Assembly: GCA_009695405.1 (NCBI GenBank) | Contig: SIAZ01000012.1 | Span: 1 to 26,580, forward strand | Direction: 5' to 3' | Length of the DNA: 26,580 nucleotides | Origin: Pedosphaera sp. | GTDB taxonomy: Bacteria; Verrucomicrobiota; Verrucomicrobiia; Limisphaerales; UBA9464 | Shown: positions 14,402-25,000 of the stretch, piece by piece | Position numbering within the stretch: position 1 is the stretch's first letter | Layout: the number at the start of each line of letters is the position of its first letter | Translations under genes and position numbers: made by a program | The notes under the pieces: model-generated | What the model saw: the letters and a program-made list of their open reading frames with translations, nothing else | Database searches by the model: none | Told to the model about the DNA's origin: nothing

Positions 14402-17400
14402 AGCTATCTCACTCTTTTTCTCAACGGCGCGGCGTGGCGTTGGTCATCACATTGATCATGCTCGCGGTGGTCACTATCACGGCTGTTGCTTTTCTTTCTG
14501 TCGCCCGCAGAGAACGTTCAGCTGTGGCCGCCGCTGGTGAGCAGGTCGATGTACGAATTGCGGCTGATTCTGCTCTAAATCGTGCGCGAATGCAGATCCT
14601 TTCGCAGATGGCTGCAGCTACGTCTCGCATTGCACCGGTGATGTTTGTTTCCACCAACTTTGTATCACCGTTTTACAGGCTTGGAATTACCGCTGCCGGA
14701 TTGAGCCCAGCCAATTTGGTGAGTAACAGCGCCGCGTGGAAAAGTTGGTATCGAGCTTTAGGTAATGTTTCCTATCGCTTAGAAAAGCGAGAGTTTGATC
14801 TCAATAATTCAACCGATATTCTGAACTACCGGCGGATGTTAGCCAACCTCTTCTATGATCCGCGCGTCCCAGTCGTGGCTCGGACAAGTCGGATGCCGAA
14901 TGCGCTCAATTCCTCTGAGAACCGCTTCTACCTAGATCTGAACCGTAATGGTCGTTTCGATACCAACGGTTATATTTTGGATCGTGATATTGCTGGGGTG
15001 GCTGTTGGGACGAATCGCCTATGGCATGTGGGTGACCCGGAATGGATCGGTGTCTTAGCTGATCCTGATCATCCACACTCGGGTAATAATCGTTTTCTCT
15101 ATCGGATCGCCTATCTTGTCATTCCGGCCGACCGAACCCTAGACCTTAATTATGTGCATAATCAGGCAGGGGATATGACCGCTGCCAATAGCCGGTTTAT
15201 GCGCAATCAAGGCGTTGGATCTTGGGAGTTAAATTTGGCGGCCTATTTCCGCGATCTGAATACCAATCTTTGGAAGACTTATTCGTACAACCCAAATGCT
15301 ATCAACACAGGGACGGCCTTTGAACACTCGTTGAATGTTTGGCGCAACCGACGAGTGGGGGCGATTCTTTCTCGTAGCACCGCTCAATCTTATTTTGCGA
15401 ATGAATCTCGGCCTCGGTTGGGTGTTATCGGCGATACCGGTGCCGCGAGTCGGGTTTTTCCGAGTAATGGAATCGATGATCTTTCCAATGGTCCGCTGCT
15501 TCAAACTCTCGCCGAGATGCGGTATCCCCGAATCTTGTCAGACGGTGATCAAGTTGGAAGAACTTGGTCAGGGGCAGATGCGAGCATTTTCTATAGATCG
15601 CCTTTTCAACTCCTGACTGATCCGAGTCTTTTAAACTTTGGGCCAGGCGTCATCTGGACCAATCTGGATACGCTGCGCGGAGCCAACATGCTAGGGCAGG
15701 TAGTCACCCCCGGTCAGGCTGCTAATTCGACTTACAACGCCTACACTTACTATCGATTGTTAGCCTCTCTAGGGACCGATAGCTCGGATGGGCGCATTGA
15801 ATCGGGAGTCGATCGCGCCGGCCGTTATTATCGGCGGACCAAGCTGAATCTTAATTTTCAGTCTCTGGATCCAGACTCCGCTAATTCGACCTCGGCAAAT
15901 CTTATTTTGACCAATGGTGCGGCAGGTGGAGCGGCCACGGCATCTGCTCTGGTTCCTTGGGAAGCAACCGCGTGGATGAATCTTGCGGGCGATCGTTTGC
16001 TGAGAAAGGAATTCGTTTCTGGATTGGTAAACACGAATCAGTTTGTCTATCGGGGAGGTGTTCCGTTGCCTTCTGTACCAGCGGCTCATGGATTAGCCTT
16101 CGCAGGTCGCGGACTTTACACCAACGCCGTGGCTCCCAAGGTAAAGTTTGGAATCACCAACTATAGCTATGGTGCTCAAGCGCACCGCTTACTTCAGTTG
16201 GCGGCGAATATTCATGAGGTCCGAACTAATATTGCCGGAGGACGCGGAACTGAACCCTTTCCGCCTCACGTCTATCGGCCAACTTTTTACCGCGAAGACA
16301 CCGATGTCGGTGCGGTGATCCGTTTGGCTGGATTGGAAGAAATTACCGATGCAAGGGTCATTATCGACTCGGCTTGGAACAATTGGTTGGATTTTGATAA
16401 ACTGGACTTAGTTTCAGCTGCGGGTCGCTCCAAGGTCAGCGCGAATCCGGTAATCCCTACCTTTGGCAATGCCTTCGGTCTCCCTATGGTGGTAGGGACA
16501 AAGCAAAATCAGACCGGTGCTGATGCGCTCGGTTTACCAACATTCAACGAGGCTTTCTGGCAGACTCGAGTTCGGGTGGGACGGAGGTTGGTGTTACAGC
16601 GTCCCAGTGCCCGAGCTATTCGACCGATCACTGAGACAACTTTGAGCCGCTTGGGCTTTGAAAAGTTCGGTCAGTACACGATCGAAGTAAATAATGTCGC
16701 GGCAGTTGAGGCCTGGAATTCGTACATAAAAGCGTTCCCCTCAGATCGTCCTTTGCGCTTGATTGCGACAAATTGGACGGAGGTCACGCTTTACGATAGT
16801 AGCCAACTCCCGACGGCGTCGCTTCCTTATGGTAGACCGCTGATGCTGCCTCAGGCTTTCAATCCGAATTCAGCGGTTACTGCCCTTAATCCGTTGGTCA
16901 CCAATCGAACTTCTTTTGTGGTACAGTCTGGACGTGTTACTCGCATTGGTGACAGGAATCCAGGCTACAAAGCACGTTGGGATGGCCTCAAGTACATTCC
17001 CGCACTGAACACCAACACGGTCTTCAGTTTTCTCTATAATCCGATCAATGATCTCATTTTCCCCTTAGGGCAGACAAATAATCCACTGTCATTCTTTCGG
17101 TTGCCCTCGGCTCGGGTTGACCGCTTAACCCCGCAGTTGACTCTTGCTCTGACCAATCGATTAATCTTTGCGATTGTGGACGACAGTTTTAATCCGCCTC
17201 GATTATTGGACTTTGTGAATCTTAAGAGTGGTACGTTGCAAAGTAACCTGCTGGCCAATCTTATGCTTGATTCCGATGGCAAGATTCCCAATGAGACCGG
17301 AGATACGGGCAGTGCCGGTATCAATGCCGGCTTCTCAAATACGGGTGGGAAATTGGGCGATGGAGGTGCTTCAGGGGCCTTTACTACGCAGAGACTTTGG

Positions 17401-19056
17401 TCGACCAATGTTCTTGCTGGGCGATTAATACCTTCGGGATTTGAAAATCAATTTGCCGGATCTTTGAATCCAACTGCGGTCCCTCAGAATTTGTGGACTC
17501 AACCCTTAGTGCGCGGTGTTCGTACCACGGGGGACTCTCGCAAAGATGCGGCTTTAGGCTTGAAGGCCTTTCTTTATGGAGTCAATTCGGTGCCAAGAAG
17601 CGAAATGGATATTGCCCAGCGTGAACTCGATCGAATGACAGCGGCGATGGGTTCAGTAAACGGAAATTTAATTCAAGTTGGGTTTAATCCGGTGGGCGAT
17701 GTCTTTTTGACCGAGCGCCGTGTGGCCAATGATCCCTTTGTTCACTACACCAAGGACGATCTTCAACCGGGTGGGCTTGTTTTCACGGGTGCCCCAGATG
17801 GCTCAGGTTATTGGAAGTTCTATCCCGATATGTTCCCCGGTGGTAATGGGAGGCCGGAGGATCTATCTGGGAATTCTTTTGAGCCTGAGCGTTGGAGAAC
17901 GAATCAGATTGCTTTTGAAGCAGGTAATTCCTTGGTATCTCTAATAGGCCCATCCACTTATCATCCGATATATGCCTATGCCCCTTGGGGAAGAAGTGCC
18001 AACTTGGGAATGGGAGTTGCGGACTCAACTCTCTCCGTTGATTTAGCCTTCAAAGATACGCTCATTAATAACTCATCGGCATGGTCTTTTCCTACGCCGG
18101 CCAATGGGTTCGCATCGATAGGGCAGTTAGGAAGGGTTCACCGGGGAACCCCGTGGCAGACTGTCTATTTGAAGAGTCCAGTGGCGGATATCGAACCGAC
18201 GGAGGAGTTGCAACATTTTGGCGACCGTCATCATTGGAAGATCTGGTCTGGAAGTTACGGTACGCACCCGACCAATGACTGGGCGTTAATGGATTTATTT
18301 TCAACCGCAATGAATGAGAACGCGGCCCGTGGTATGGTCTCTGTGAACCAAACGAATTTGGCTGCTTGGTCAGCTTTGCTTGCTGGTACTCCGGTGTTGC
18401 GATACGACTCTACAGGAAAGACTAATCTTCCAGCCCTTATTAAGCCTGCCAACGGAAATCCGCGAAGTGAACTTATGCAGATCGTTTCAGGCTATAATCA
18501 TACATTCACCAATCAGTCGGCCTCAACGAGCGAAGTGTTTCACTCTGGTCTTGCTTCAGGCTTCACTTTGACCAATCCGCCGGCGAACGCGCCGTTTTCC
18601 CCTGTTTTTATTGCAGGGGTGGGAGTTACCAATATTCAGCAACCAAGGCGTACTTTACCCCGGTTTGAATCTGTCGGTGAAATTTGCGCGGTTCCGACTC
18701 TTTCTGTGGGGTCTCCCTTCCTTAAGGATGCAATTTCATCGGTTGGATTTTTAGATTTCCGACCCGAATTGCCCGACGATGTGATCGAGCGGATTCCTCA
18801 GCAGATCCTTTCTCTGCTCAAGGCCGATGAACCGCGTTATGTGATTTATTCATGGGCACAAACTCTCAAGCCGGCATCAGGCGCGACGGTGACAGCTCCA
18901 GGGCCATTTTTTGGTTTAGTGACCAATTATGTAGTTACTGGGGAGTTTAGCACCAAAACCGTTTTGCGTTTTGAGGGCGATGTTGCTCCGAACGTTCCTG
19001 TGACCCGCAATTTGCGGGCTGTTGTCGAAGACCACCGTGTCATTACTACGGATTAA
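14398..19056 (+). CDS. Verru_Chthon cassette protein A-like / giant GspK- or PilX-like protein
   Basis: A 1552-residue protein. The N-terminus SQRRGVALVITLIMLAVVTITAVAFLSVARRERSAV is a prepilin-like signal, Gly12 followed by VALV, and lacks the Glu at mature position 5, exactly as in the tip pseudopilin GspK. The next stretch DVRIAADSALNRARMQIL resembles the GspK/PilX helix, where Ala-Asp-Ser/Ala-Gly residues precede a long ectodomain. The roughly 1500-residue extracellular part is about five times a usual GspK (about 300 aa). The end PRYVIYSWAQTLKPASG ... FFGLVTNYVVTGEFSTKTVLRFEG matches what I know of Verru_Chthon cassette A (TIGR02600). Many Thr-Asn pairs occur. It is coupled to cassette C (ATGA overlap) and precedes the protease gene by 23 nt. 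Confidence 0.78.
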   Translation: MKLSHSFSQRRGVALVITLIMLAVVTITAVAFLSVARRERSAVAAAGEQVDVRIAADSALNRARMQILSQMAAATSRIAPVMFVSTNFVSPFYRLGITAAGLSPANLVSNSAAWKSWYRALGNVSYRLEKREFDLNNSTDILNYRRMLANLFYDPRVPVVARTSRMPNALNSSENRFYLDLNRNGRFDTNGYILDRDIAGVAVGTNRLWHVGDPEWIGVLADPDHPHSGNNRFLYRIAYLVIPADRTLDLNYVHNQAGDMTAANSRFMRNQGVGSWELNLAAYFRDLNTNLWKTYSYNPNAINTGTAFEHSLNVWRNRRVGAILSRSTAQSYFANESRPRLGVIGDTGAASRVFPSNGIDDLSNGPLLQTLAEMRYPRILSDGDQVGRTWSGADASIFYRSPFQLLTDPSLLNFGPGVIWTNLDTLRGANMLGQVVTPGQAANSTYNAYTYYRLLASLGTDSSDGRIESGVDRAGRYYRRTKLNLNFQSLDPDSANSTSANLILTNGAAGGAATASALVPWEATAWMNLAGDRLLRKEFVSGLVNTNQFVYRGGVPLPSVPAAHGLAFAGRGLYTNAVAPKVKFGITNYSYGAQAHRLLQLAANIHEVRTNIAGGRGTEPFPPHVYRPTFYREDTDVGAVIRLAGLEEITDARVIIDSAWNNWLDFDKLDLVSAAGRSKVSANPVIPTFGNAFGLPMVVGTKQNQTGADALGLPTFNEAFWQTRVRVGRRLVLQRPSARAIRPITETTLSRLGFEKFGQYTIEVNNVAAVEAWNSYIKAFPSDRPLRLIATNWTEVTLYDSSQLPTASLPYGRPLMLPQAFNPNSAVTALNPLVTNRTSFVVQSGRVTRIGDRNPGYKARWDGLKYIPALNTNTVFSFLYNPINDLIFPLGQTNNPLSFFRLPSARVDRLTPQLTLALTNRLIFAIVDDSFNPPRLLDFVNLKSGTLQSNLLANLMLDSDGKIPNETGDTGSAGINAGFSNTGGKLGDGGASGAFTTQRLWSTNVLAGRLIPSGFENQFAGSLNPTAVPQNLWTQPLVRGVRTTGDSRKDAALGLKAFLYGVNSVPRSEMDIAQRELDRMTAAMGSVNGNLIQVGFNPVGDVFLTERRVANDPFVHYTKDDLQPGGLVFTGAPDGSGYWKFYPDMFPGGNGRPEDLSGNSFEPERWRTNQIAFEAGNSLVSLIGPSTYHPIYAYAPWGRSANLGMGVADSTLSVDLAFKDTLINNSSAWSFPTPANGFASIGQLGRVHRGTPWQTVYLKSPVADIEPTEELQHFGDRHHWKIWSGSYGTHPTNDWALMDLFSTAMNENAARGMVSVNQTNLAAWSALLAGTPVLRYDSTGKTNLPALIKPANGNPRSELMQIVSGYNHTFTNQSASTSEVFHSGLASGFTLTNPPANAPFSPVFIAGVGVTNIQQPRRTLPRFESVGEICAVPTLSVGSPFLKDAISSVGFLDFRPELPDDVIERIPQQILSLLKADEPRYVIYSWAQTLKPASGATVTAPGPFFGLVTNYVVTGEFSTKTVLRFEGDVAPNVPVTRNLRAVVEDHRVITTD

Positions 19057-19079
19057 CTTCCGGCACCCTTTTTTCTGTC

Positions 19080-22000
19080 ATGCGCCTGTCCCGTCGTCTG
19101 ATTTACTCGCTTGCGCTGGTTGCGCTGGTACTCGGTGTGCATCGTTGGGTGCAACCGCCTTTGCCTCAACCAACGATCCTCCTCGTCGCAATGGAGACGG
19201 CGAGTCTGACTCGGCTAGCAGCGTCCTCGCGAACGGCTTTGTCGACGGCAGAATTGGCACAAATTCGCATGAAGCAGTTGAATTTTGTCGAGTTGCCCAT
19301 CGGCGCACGGCCGAATCCAGGGGACACTGAGTTTCCATGGAGGGCGCGAAATTCAACGAAATCGGGTAAGGCCTTACAACAGGATCCTCAGTCTCTAGAT
19401 CTTCGCAACGCGGTGATCGACACCGCATCGGCGGTTCCGGTTGCTATTCCGCACGGTCTTTTGGCTGGAGCAGAACCGGGGTTTCATCTGGTGCAATCGG
19501 TTCACGAGCCAGACGTCGCTTTTCGTCGTAAAATTGAGGCAACTGGGCTGCGCATTATTTCTTATATTCCCAACAATGCCTTCTTGGTGCAGGGCACAAC
19601 GGATGACGCCAATCGTTTGGCACTTGATCCCGAAGTGGTGGCTCTTCCCGCGTGGCAACCGTCTTTTAAATTGGAGCCTGAGCTCTTGACCCGAGTTATC
19701 GATGGCCGCCCTCTCGAGAATGGGGAACGGTTAATGATCTCGGTAACCGATCCGGCGGCATTGGAGCGTTTGGCTTCTGTGGGTGTGCAAGAGGTGACAC
19801 GCCAGCGGAGTCCCTTTGGTTTATTGGTGACCGTTGAGGTTCCGGTTGATTCCTTGGTTGCGTTGGCGCAGTCGCCCGATATTCATTTGATTGAAAAGGC
19901 CCGAGGTCGTGAACTACTGAATGATCGTTCTGGTTTCCTCTTAGGCAGTGCAACGGATCTAACCAACACGGTATCGTATGAAGGACTAACCGGCAGCAAT
20001 GTGGTGATCAACGTCAATGATTCAGGCATAGATTGGAAACACCCTGATTTAGTTAATCGCGTCTTGACTGTAGGAGGTACGACCAATCTGTTGTCTGATC
20101 AAGAGGGTCACGGAACACATGTTGCGGGGACGATTGCAGGGAGTGGATCGAAGTCGAGTGGGGTGAAAGAACCAGTACAAGGTTCGGTAACCAACGCCAA
20201 TTTCCGCGGACACGCGCCGGAGGCTAAGTTATTCATTTTGCCGATTGATCTCAAGACAGGTCCGACCATCTCGGATATTTTTCTACAAGAGCAGGCAGCA
20301 CGGACCAATGCTTTAATTTCCAACAATAGTTGGGGTTATGCTGGAGTTTACGATTATAATTCCATTTCCGCTAGCTATGATGCGGCTTCACGGGATGCGT
20401 TGCCTGATGAATCAGGTGAGCAACCCGTTTTATTTGTTTTTGCGGCGGGCAATTCCGGAGGTGGCGGCGAGAACGGAGTGGGTGGGTTACGTGGATCAGT
20501 TTCGGTACCGGGCAATGCCAAAAATGTGATTACCGTTGGAGCATTGGAGAGTCAGAGGAAGCTAACAAACTCGGTGATTGTAGATCAGTTAGGTCGAGTG
20601 GTTTGGGCTGGAGGACATCAATTCCGGACGCCTCTGACCAACGATACCCTCAAGACAAATTTGGTGTTGAGAGCCTCCAGCGACACCGATACCGAGGTGG
20701 CTGACTATTCGAGTCGAGGCAATGTGAGTGTAGGAATTGAAGGAGATTTTGGTCGATTCAAACCTGATGTAGTTGCACCGGGAAGTCAGATTCTTTCTGC
20801 CCGTTCCTCGCAATGGAGTTTGGACACCGAGTACGACACAAATTCGGTTCAATACGCTTTGTTTGAGGATTTGAATCGACCGGTAGAACCATTCTATCGA
20901 TTTCTATCGGGCACCAGTATGGCAGTCCCCGCTATTTCTGGAGTCTTAGCGCAGATTCAAGAGTTTTGGGAGCGTCCGAATCGATCGATACCCAAGTACG
21001 TTCAACCTGCAGCTTTCAAGGCAATGTTGATTAACAGTGCGCGAGTGACTTCGGATACCTACGCCCCAGATTTTAGGGCAACGATGAATTATTCGGGTTG
21101 GGGGCGCCCCAATCTTCCTCGGGCATTAGATTCCGGAGTGCGAGTGACTCGAGCGGGCGGAGGGGTTGCCGAACTAGCTGGATTTAGTGGCGATTTGTTT
21201 ACTGGGGCGAGCTACTTGGTGCGGTTACACCCCAATCCAACCGAGGCGGCGACCAATTCCCCTTTCCATTTGACTCTAGTATGGACTGATCCGCCCGGGA
21301 ATCCTGCGGCGGGGGTTAAGTTGGTGAATGATCTAGATCTGATTGTATCGAACACAGTGACTGGGGAAGTGTTTGTTGGGAATAGTTTCGATCGCGAGGG
21401 ATTGAGTCTTCCTTATCCGGGTACCAATTTGGTAGAGGTCGTCGAGGAAGGGGTTACCAATTCAGTTTTCGATGCGGTAAACAATGTGGAACGGGTGATA
21501 ATACCGCCGCCTTTGTCTTCTGAATACGTGATTCAGATTTTTGCGCGCCGAGTGAATGTGAATGCACTTTCAGCGCGTACTTACAAGGCGCCAGAGGGTG
21601 CTGCTGCGGGCTATCTGCATCCCGCTTATGCGACGAATATTGTCCAAGACTTTGTGGTGGCTATTTCCTCGGATGCATCATCCAGTAATAGTGTGGTGGC
21701 AACAGCAGAGTTCCTGACTGAATCAGTCGCGGCTTTGGTGCGTGTGCAACCGTCAGAGGTGACCGTGGTTCAGGCCAATGGTGTCCCAATTTCTGCTGGT
21801 CGTGTGGGGGCTAATTCGCCTCTCTTTGGTGGACTCAATGGGCAGAGTAACCAATGGCATTTCTTCATTTTTACCAATCTTTTTGATCCGATTGCGGCCC
21901 AAGCCACTGGTCTCACCAATGGGCGTTATGTAGAATTTGCGATTTCTTCAGGGGTGAATTTGGCCCGCCCTCGCGGAACGGGTCAGACAGGTCGCAAGCT

Positions 22001-25000
22001 AAGGGATCCAGAGTTGGGCCCAGATTTGGATCTCTATATGTCGAAGGATCCAGGTTTAATGCTCTTAACACCCTTAGTTGTTGGGGCGGCGCAGCGGTCC
22101 GCACAGCAGGGGAGTGGAGAACGGATTGAGGTCACCAATGCCCCAGCGAATGGCGAGGTTTACTATATAGCAGTTAAATCTGAGGACCAGCAGGCGGGCG
22201 AGTTTGAATTGATTGTGCGTAGCAGTGACCAACCCTTTTCCAAGCCGGGTCCTAATGGGTTAGAATTGTTGATGACCCCGATTGGGGGGAGTCGAGTTAT
22301 CCCAGACGGCACCCCGGATGTGCCTGGGGTGATCCGCTATTTTGGAAGCGGTCCTAGCGGTCTGGTCCGCAATGTGACTCTTATCCAGTCATTGTTTCAC
22401 GACAACTTTCCCGATCTTCAAGGAACATTGATTCATCAAGGCTACGGAGCGACCGTTAATAATCGTCGAGCAATCCGTGATCTGGATACCGGACAGTTCG
22501 TGGTGAACGGGGGCGCAACGGGACTCTTTGACGATATTCCTGGTCTTCGCTTTGCCTATGGCCAACCGACGGATGGCCCAAGCACCTCACTTCTGGATTT
22601 TGCGGGACTCAATGTCGGTGGCGCTTGGAATTATTTACTGCAAGATGATGTTCTGGGTGCCAGCGGATCTTTAAATTCCGTCCAATTACAAGTTCAACCA
22701 GAACGGTTAACCGCCTTCGATACCATTGAATTTGGGACCGTTTGTCTTGGACCGAAAGGCTATGACTTTCGACTTCGTTTGGTGCCGCCCGATGCTAGTC
22801 GCTTCATTATTCAGGTGACTAACATGTTGCCGAAAGGATTACCGTTGGAAGTTTACGTGCGTCGAGAGGCTTTTCCTGACCCGTCAAATCCGGACGTCAA
22901 TGATCGAGTGGCCACAATCACCTCGCCGAGCGGGTTGATCAGTATCTCAATCCGTGATGTTCCGCCCTTGCAGTCGGGTGTTTACTTTGTGCTTTTTCAT
23001 AATCCGAGTGCTGTAAACCTTTGCTTCGATGTCGCCTTGTACGGTGAACGCAATCTTTCGGGGCGTTTCACCAGTACTTTGTCTGGGACATCCACGAATT
23101 TAAGCGATGTCGCGCGAACACTTGCCTCGATTCAAGTCCAAGATGGTCGACCGGTGAGCGATATTGATGTAGCGGTGCGTCTGGGTCACGATCGCGTCTC
23201 GGATCTGGCTCTACGATTAGAGTCACCAACCGGGCTTGAGACGCTTCTATTTGAGAATCGCGGTTTGACTGCAACCAATGGATTAGGAGGCGTGTTGCTC
23301 TCGAGCAATTACCAGCATGTCGCCATTACTTTAGATCGAGTGGCTCAGAGGGCGGTGCTCTATTTTAATGGCGAGGAGGTTGCGGCAGGTTTTGTTCCAC
23401 TTACGGCGTCTAATCAGGCTAATTCATTTCGGATAGGTCATTCGCCATCGAAAATCTATGCCGAGCAAGCGGTGCGATTGGATGATATTGGTTTGTGGCG
23501 CCGCCCTTTGCGTGGAGACGAGGTGCGTCGCATTTATGATGAAGGCTTATTTGGACGTGGCAAACTTCCAATACAAGCGGCTCAGGGTTTGGTTTCCTTG
23601 TGGCCATTTGATGGGTCGGGGATGGATTTGATTGGTGGAGCATCCGCCTCTTTATCCGGGACGACGGGGACTGCGGGGCAGGTGGGTAGAGGATTGACCT
23701 TTCGCGGACCTGGGGTGGGATCATCGTCTAGTCCGGGGTTGGTCACGAATTCACAGGTGGCCCAGTTGTCGAGCCAAGTGGCCTTTTCGCTCGATGCTTG
23801 GGTTCGGCCGGTGTCTGGGAATCAGTCAGTTGTCGTGGCTGGGTGGTTCAATAGTGTCTCGAAGGTTTTTGGCCCCGCCCTGCTTGTTGGCTACCCAGCC
23901 CCATTGGGTAACGGTCCAGGATCTCTGAGTGCCGTGTTTATTGATGCGACGGGTGATCGAAGGGTTATTTCCTCAGCTCCTGGATTATTTACTGCGTCTG
24001 GCATAATCACGAATCGAGCTTTTGCGGTCTTCAGTGACCGCACTAACGGGGTTTACACACCGATCAAGTTTGCTCAACCGCCCTATCTGAGCCGAGTTTC
24101 TCCTGCGACAATTGTTTCGAATGATTGGGAGACTCTTCCTGCAGGCCGGTATGGTGCCGGAACCAACCTCATCGAGGGTTGGGAAGTTTTGACTAACAAC
24201 GTGGAGGTGGTGGGTTCGGATGGACAAGAGGCTTTGGTTTTAGATTTGAAGAATGCGTCGATTTTGCGGCGTTATGATTTCAATACGGGCCAAGCTTACT
24301 CAGCCTATGTCACGATGCGGACATCGCCCAAGGCGAGTAATTTAGTCTCGGTTGAGATTCAAATTGATGGGGTAGAAACGGCGAGTTTTAACGGTTCTCC
24401 CAATTGGACGACTAATCGAGTTAATTTTGTGGCCACAACAGGCCGCACAGCGTTGGGGATTCGAGCCTTGTTGCCGGCGGCATCGGATACCAATCAACTC
24501 TCCGGACTAGAGATCGGACGCGTTTGGATCAATCAGTCCGGATCTATTCTGACTTATCAACCTGAGGAACCTTTGCGACCTTTGGCAGGAAGATCGGGTT
24601 TAGGGGATTGGCGGCTATCAATGACCGATGCGCGTGGGGATGTTTCCGGCGCTTTGATTGATTGGCAGTTGCGTTTGACCTTTATGCCGACCAATGCGGC
24701 GGCGGTTCGGTTAGCCAATGGGATCACTTACACAACTAATCTCATTGGGGATCAACCTCGGTATTTTATTGTCGATGTTCCTCTGGAGGCGGAGCGGGCA
24801 ACCAATCTTTTGACAAATCTATCGGGTGGTCCGCTCTACCTTCTTTATAGCGAGACAGGCCTCCCAGATATGACTGAGTCCACGGATGTTTTGTTAGGGG
24901 GGCCCGTATCTACTGGCGGTCAATTGAAGTCGGTTTTAAATGCCAATTTTCCGCCACTGTTACCGCAAGGTCAGAGGTACTATATGGCAGTTCGAAGCTT

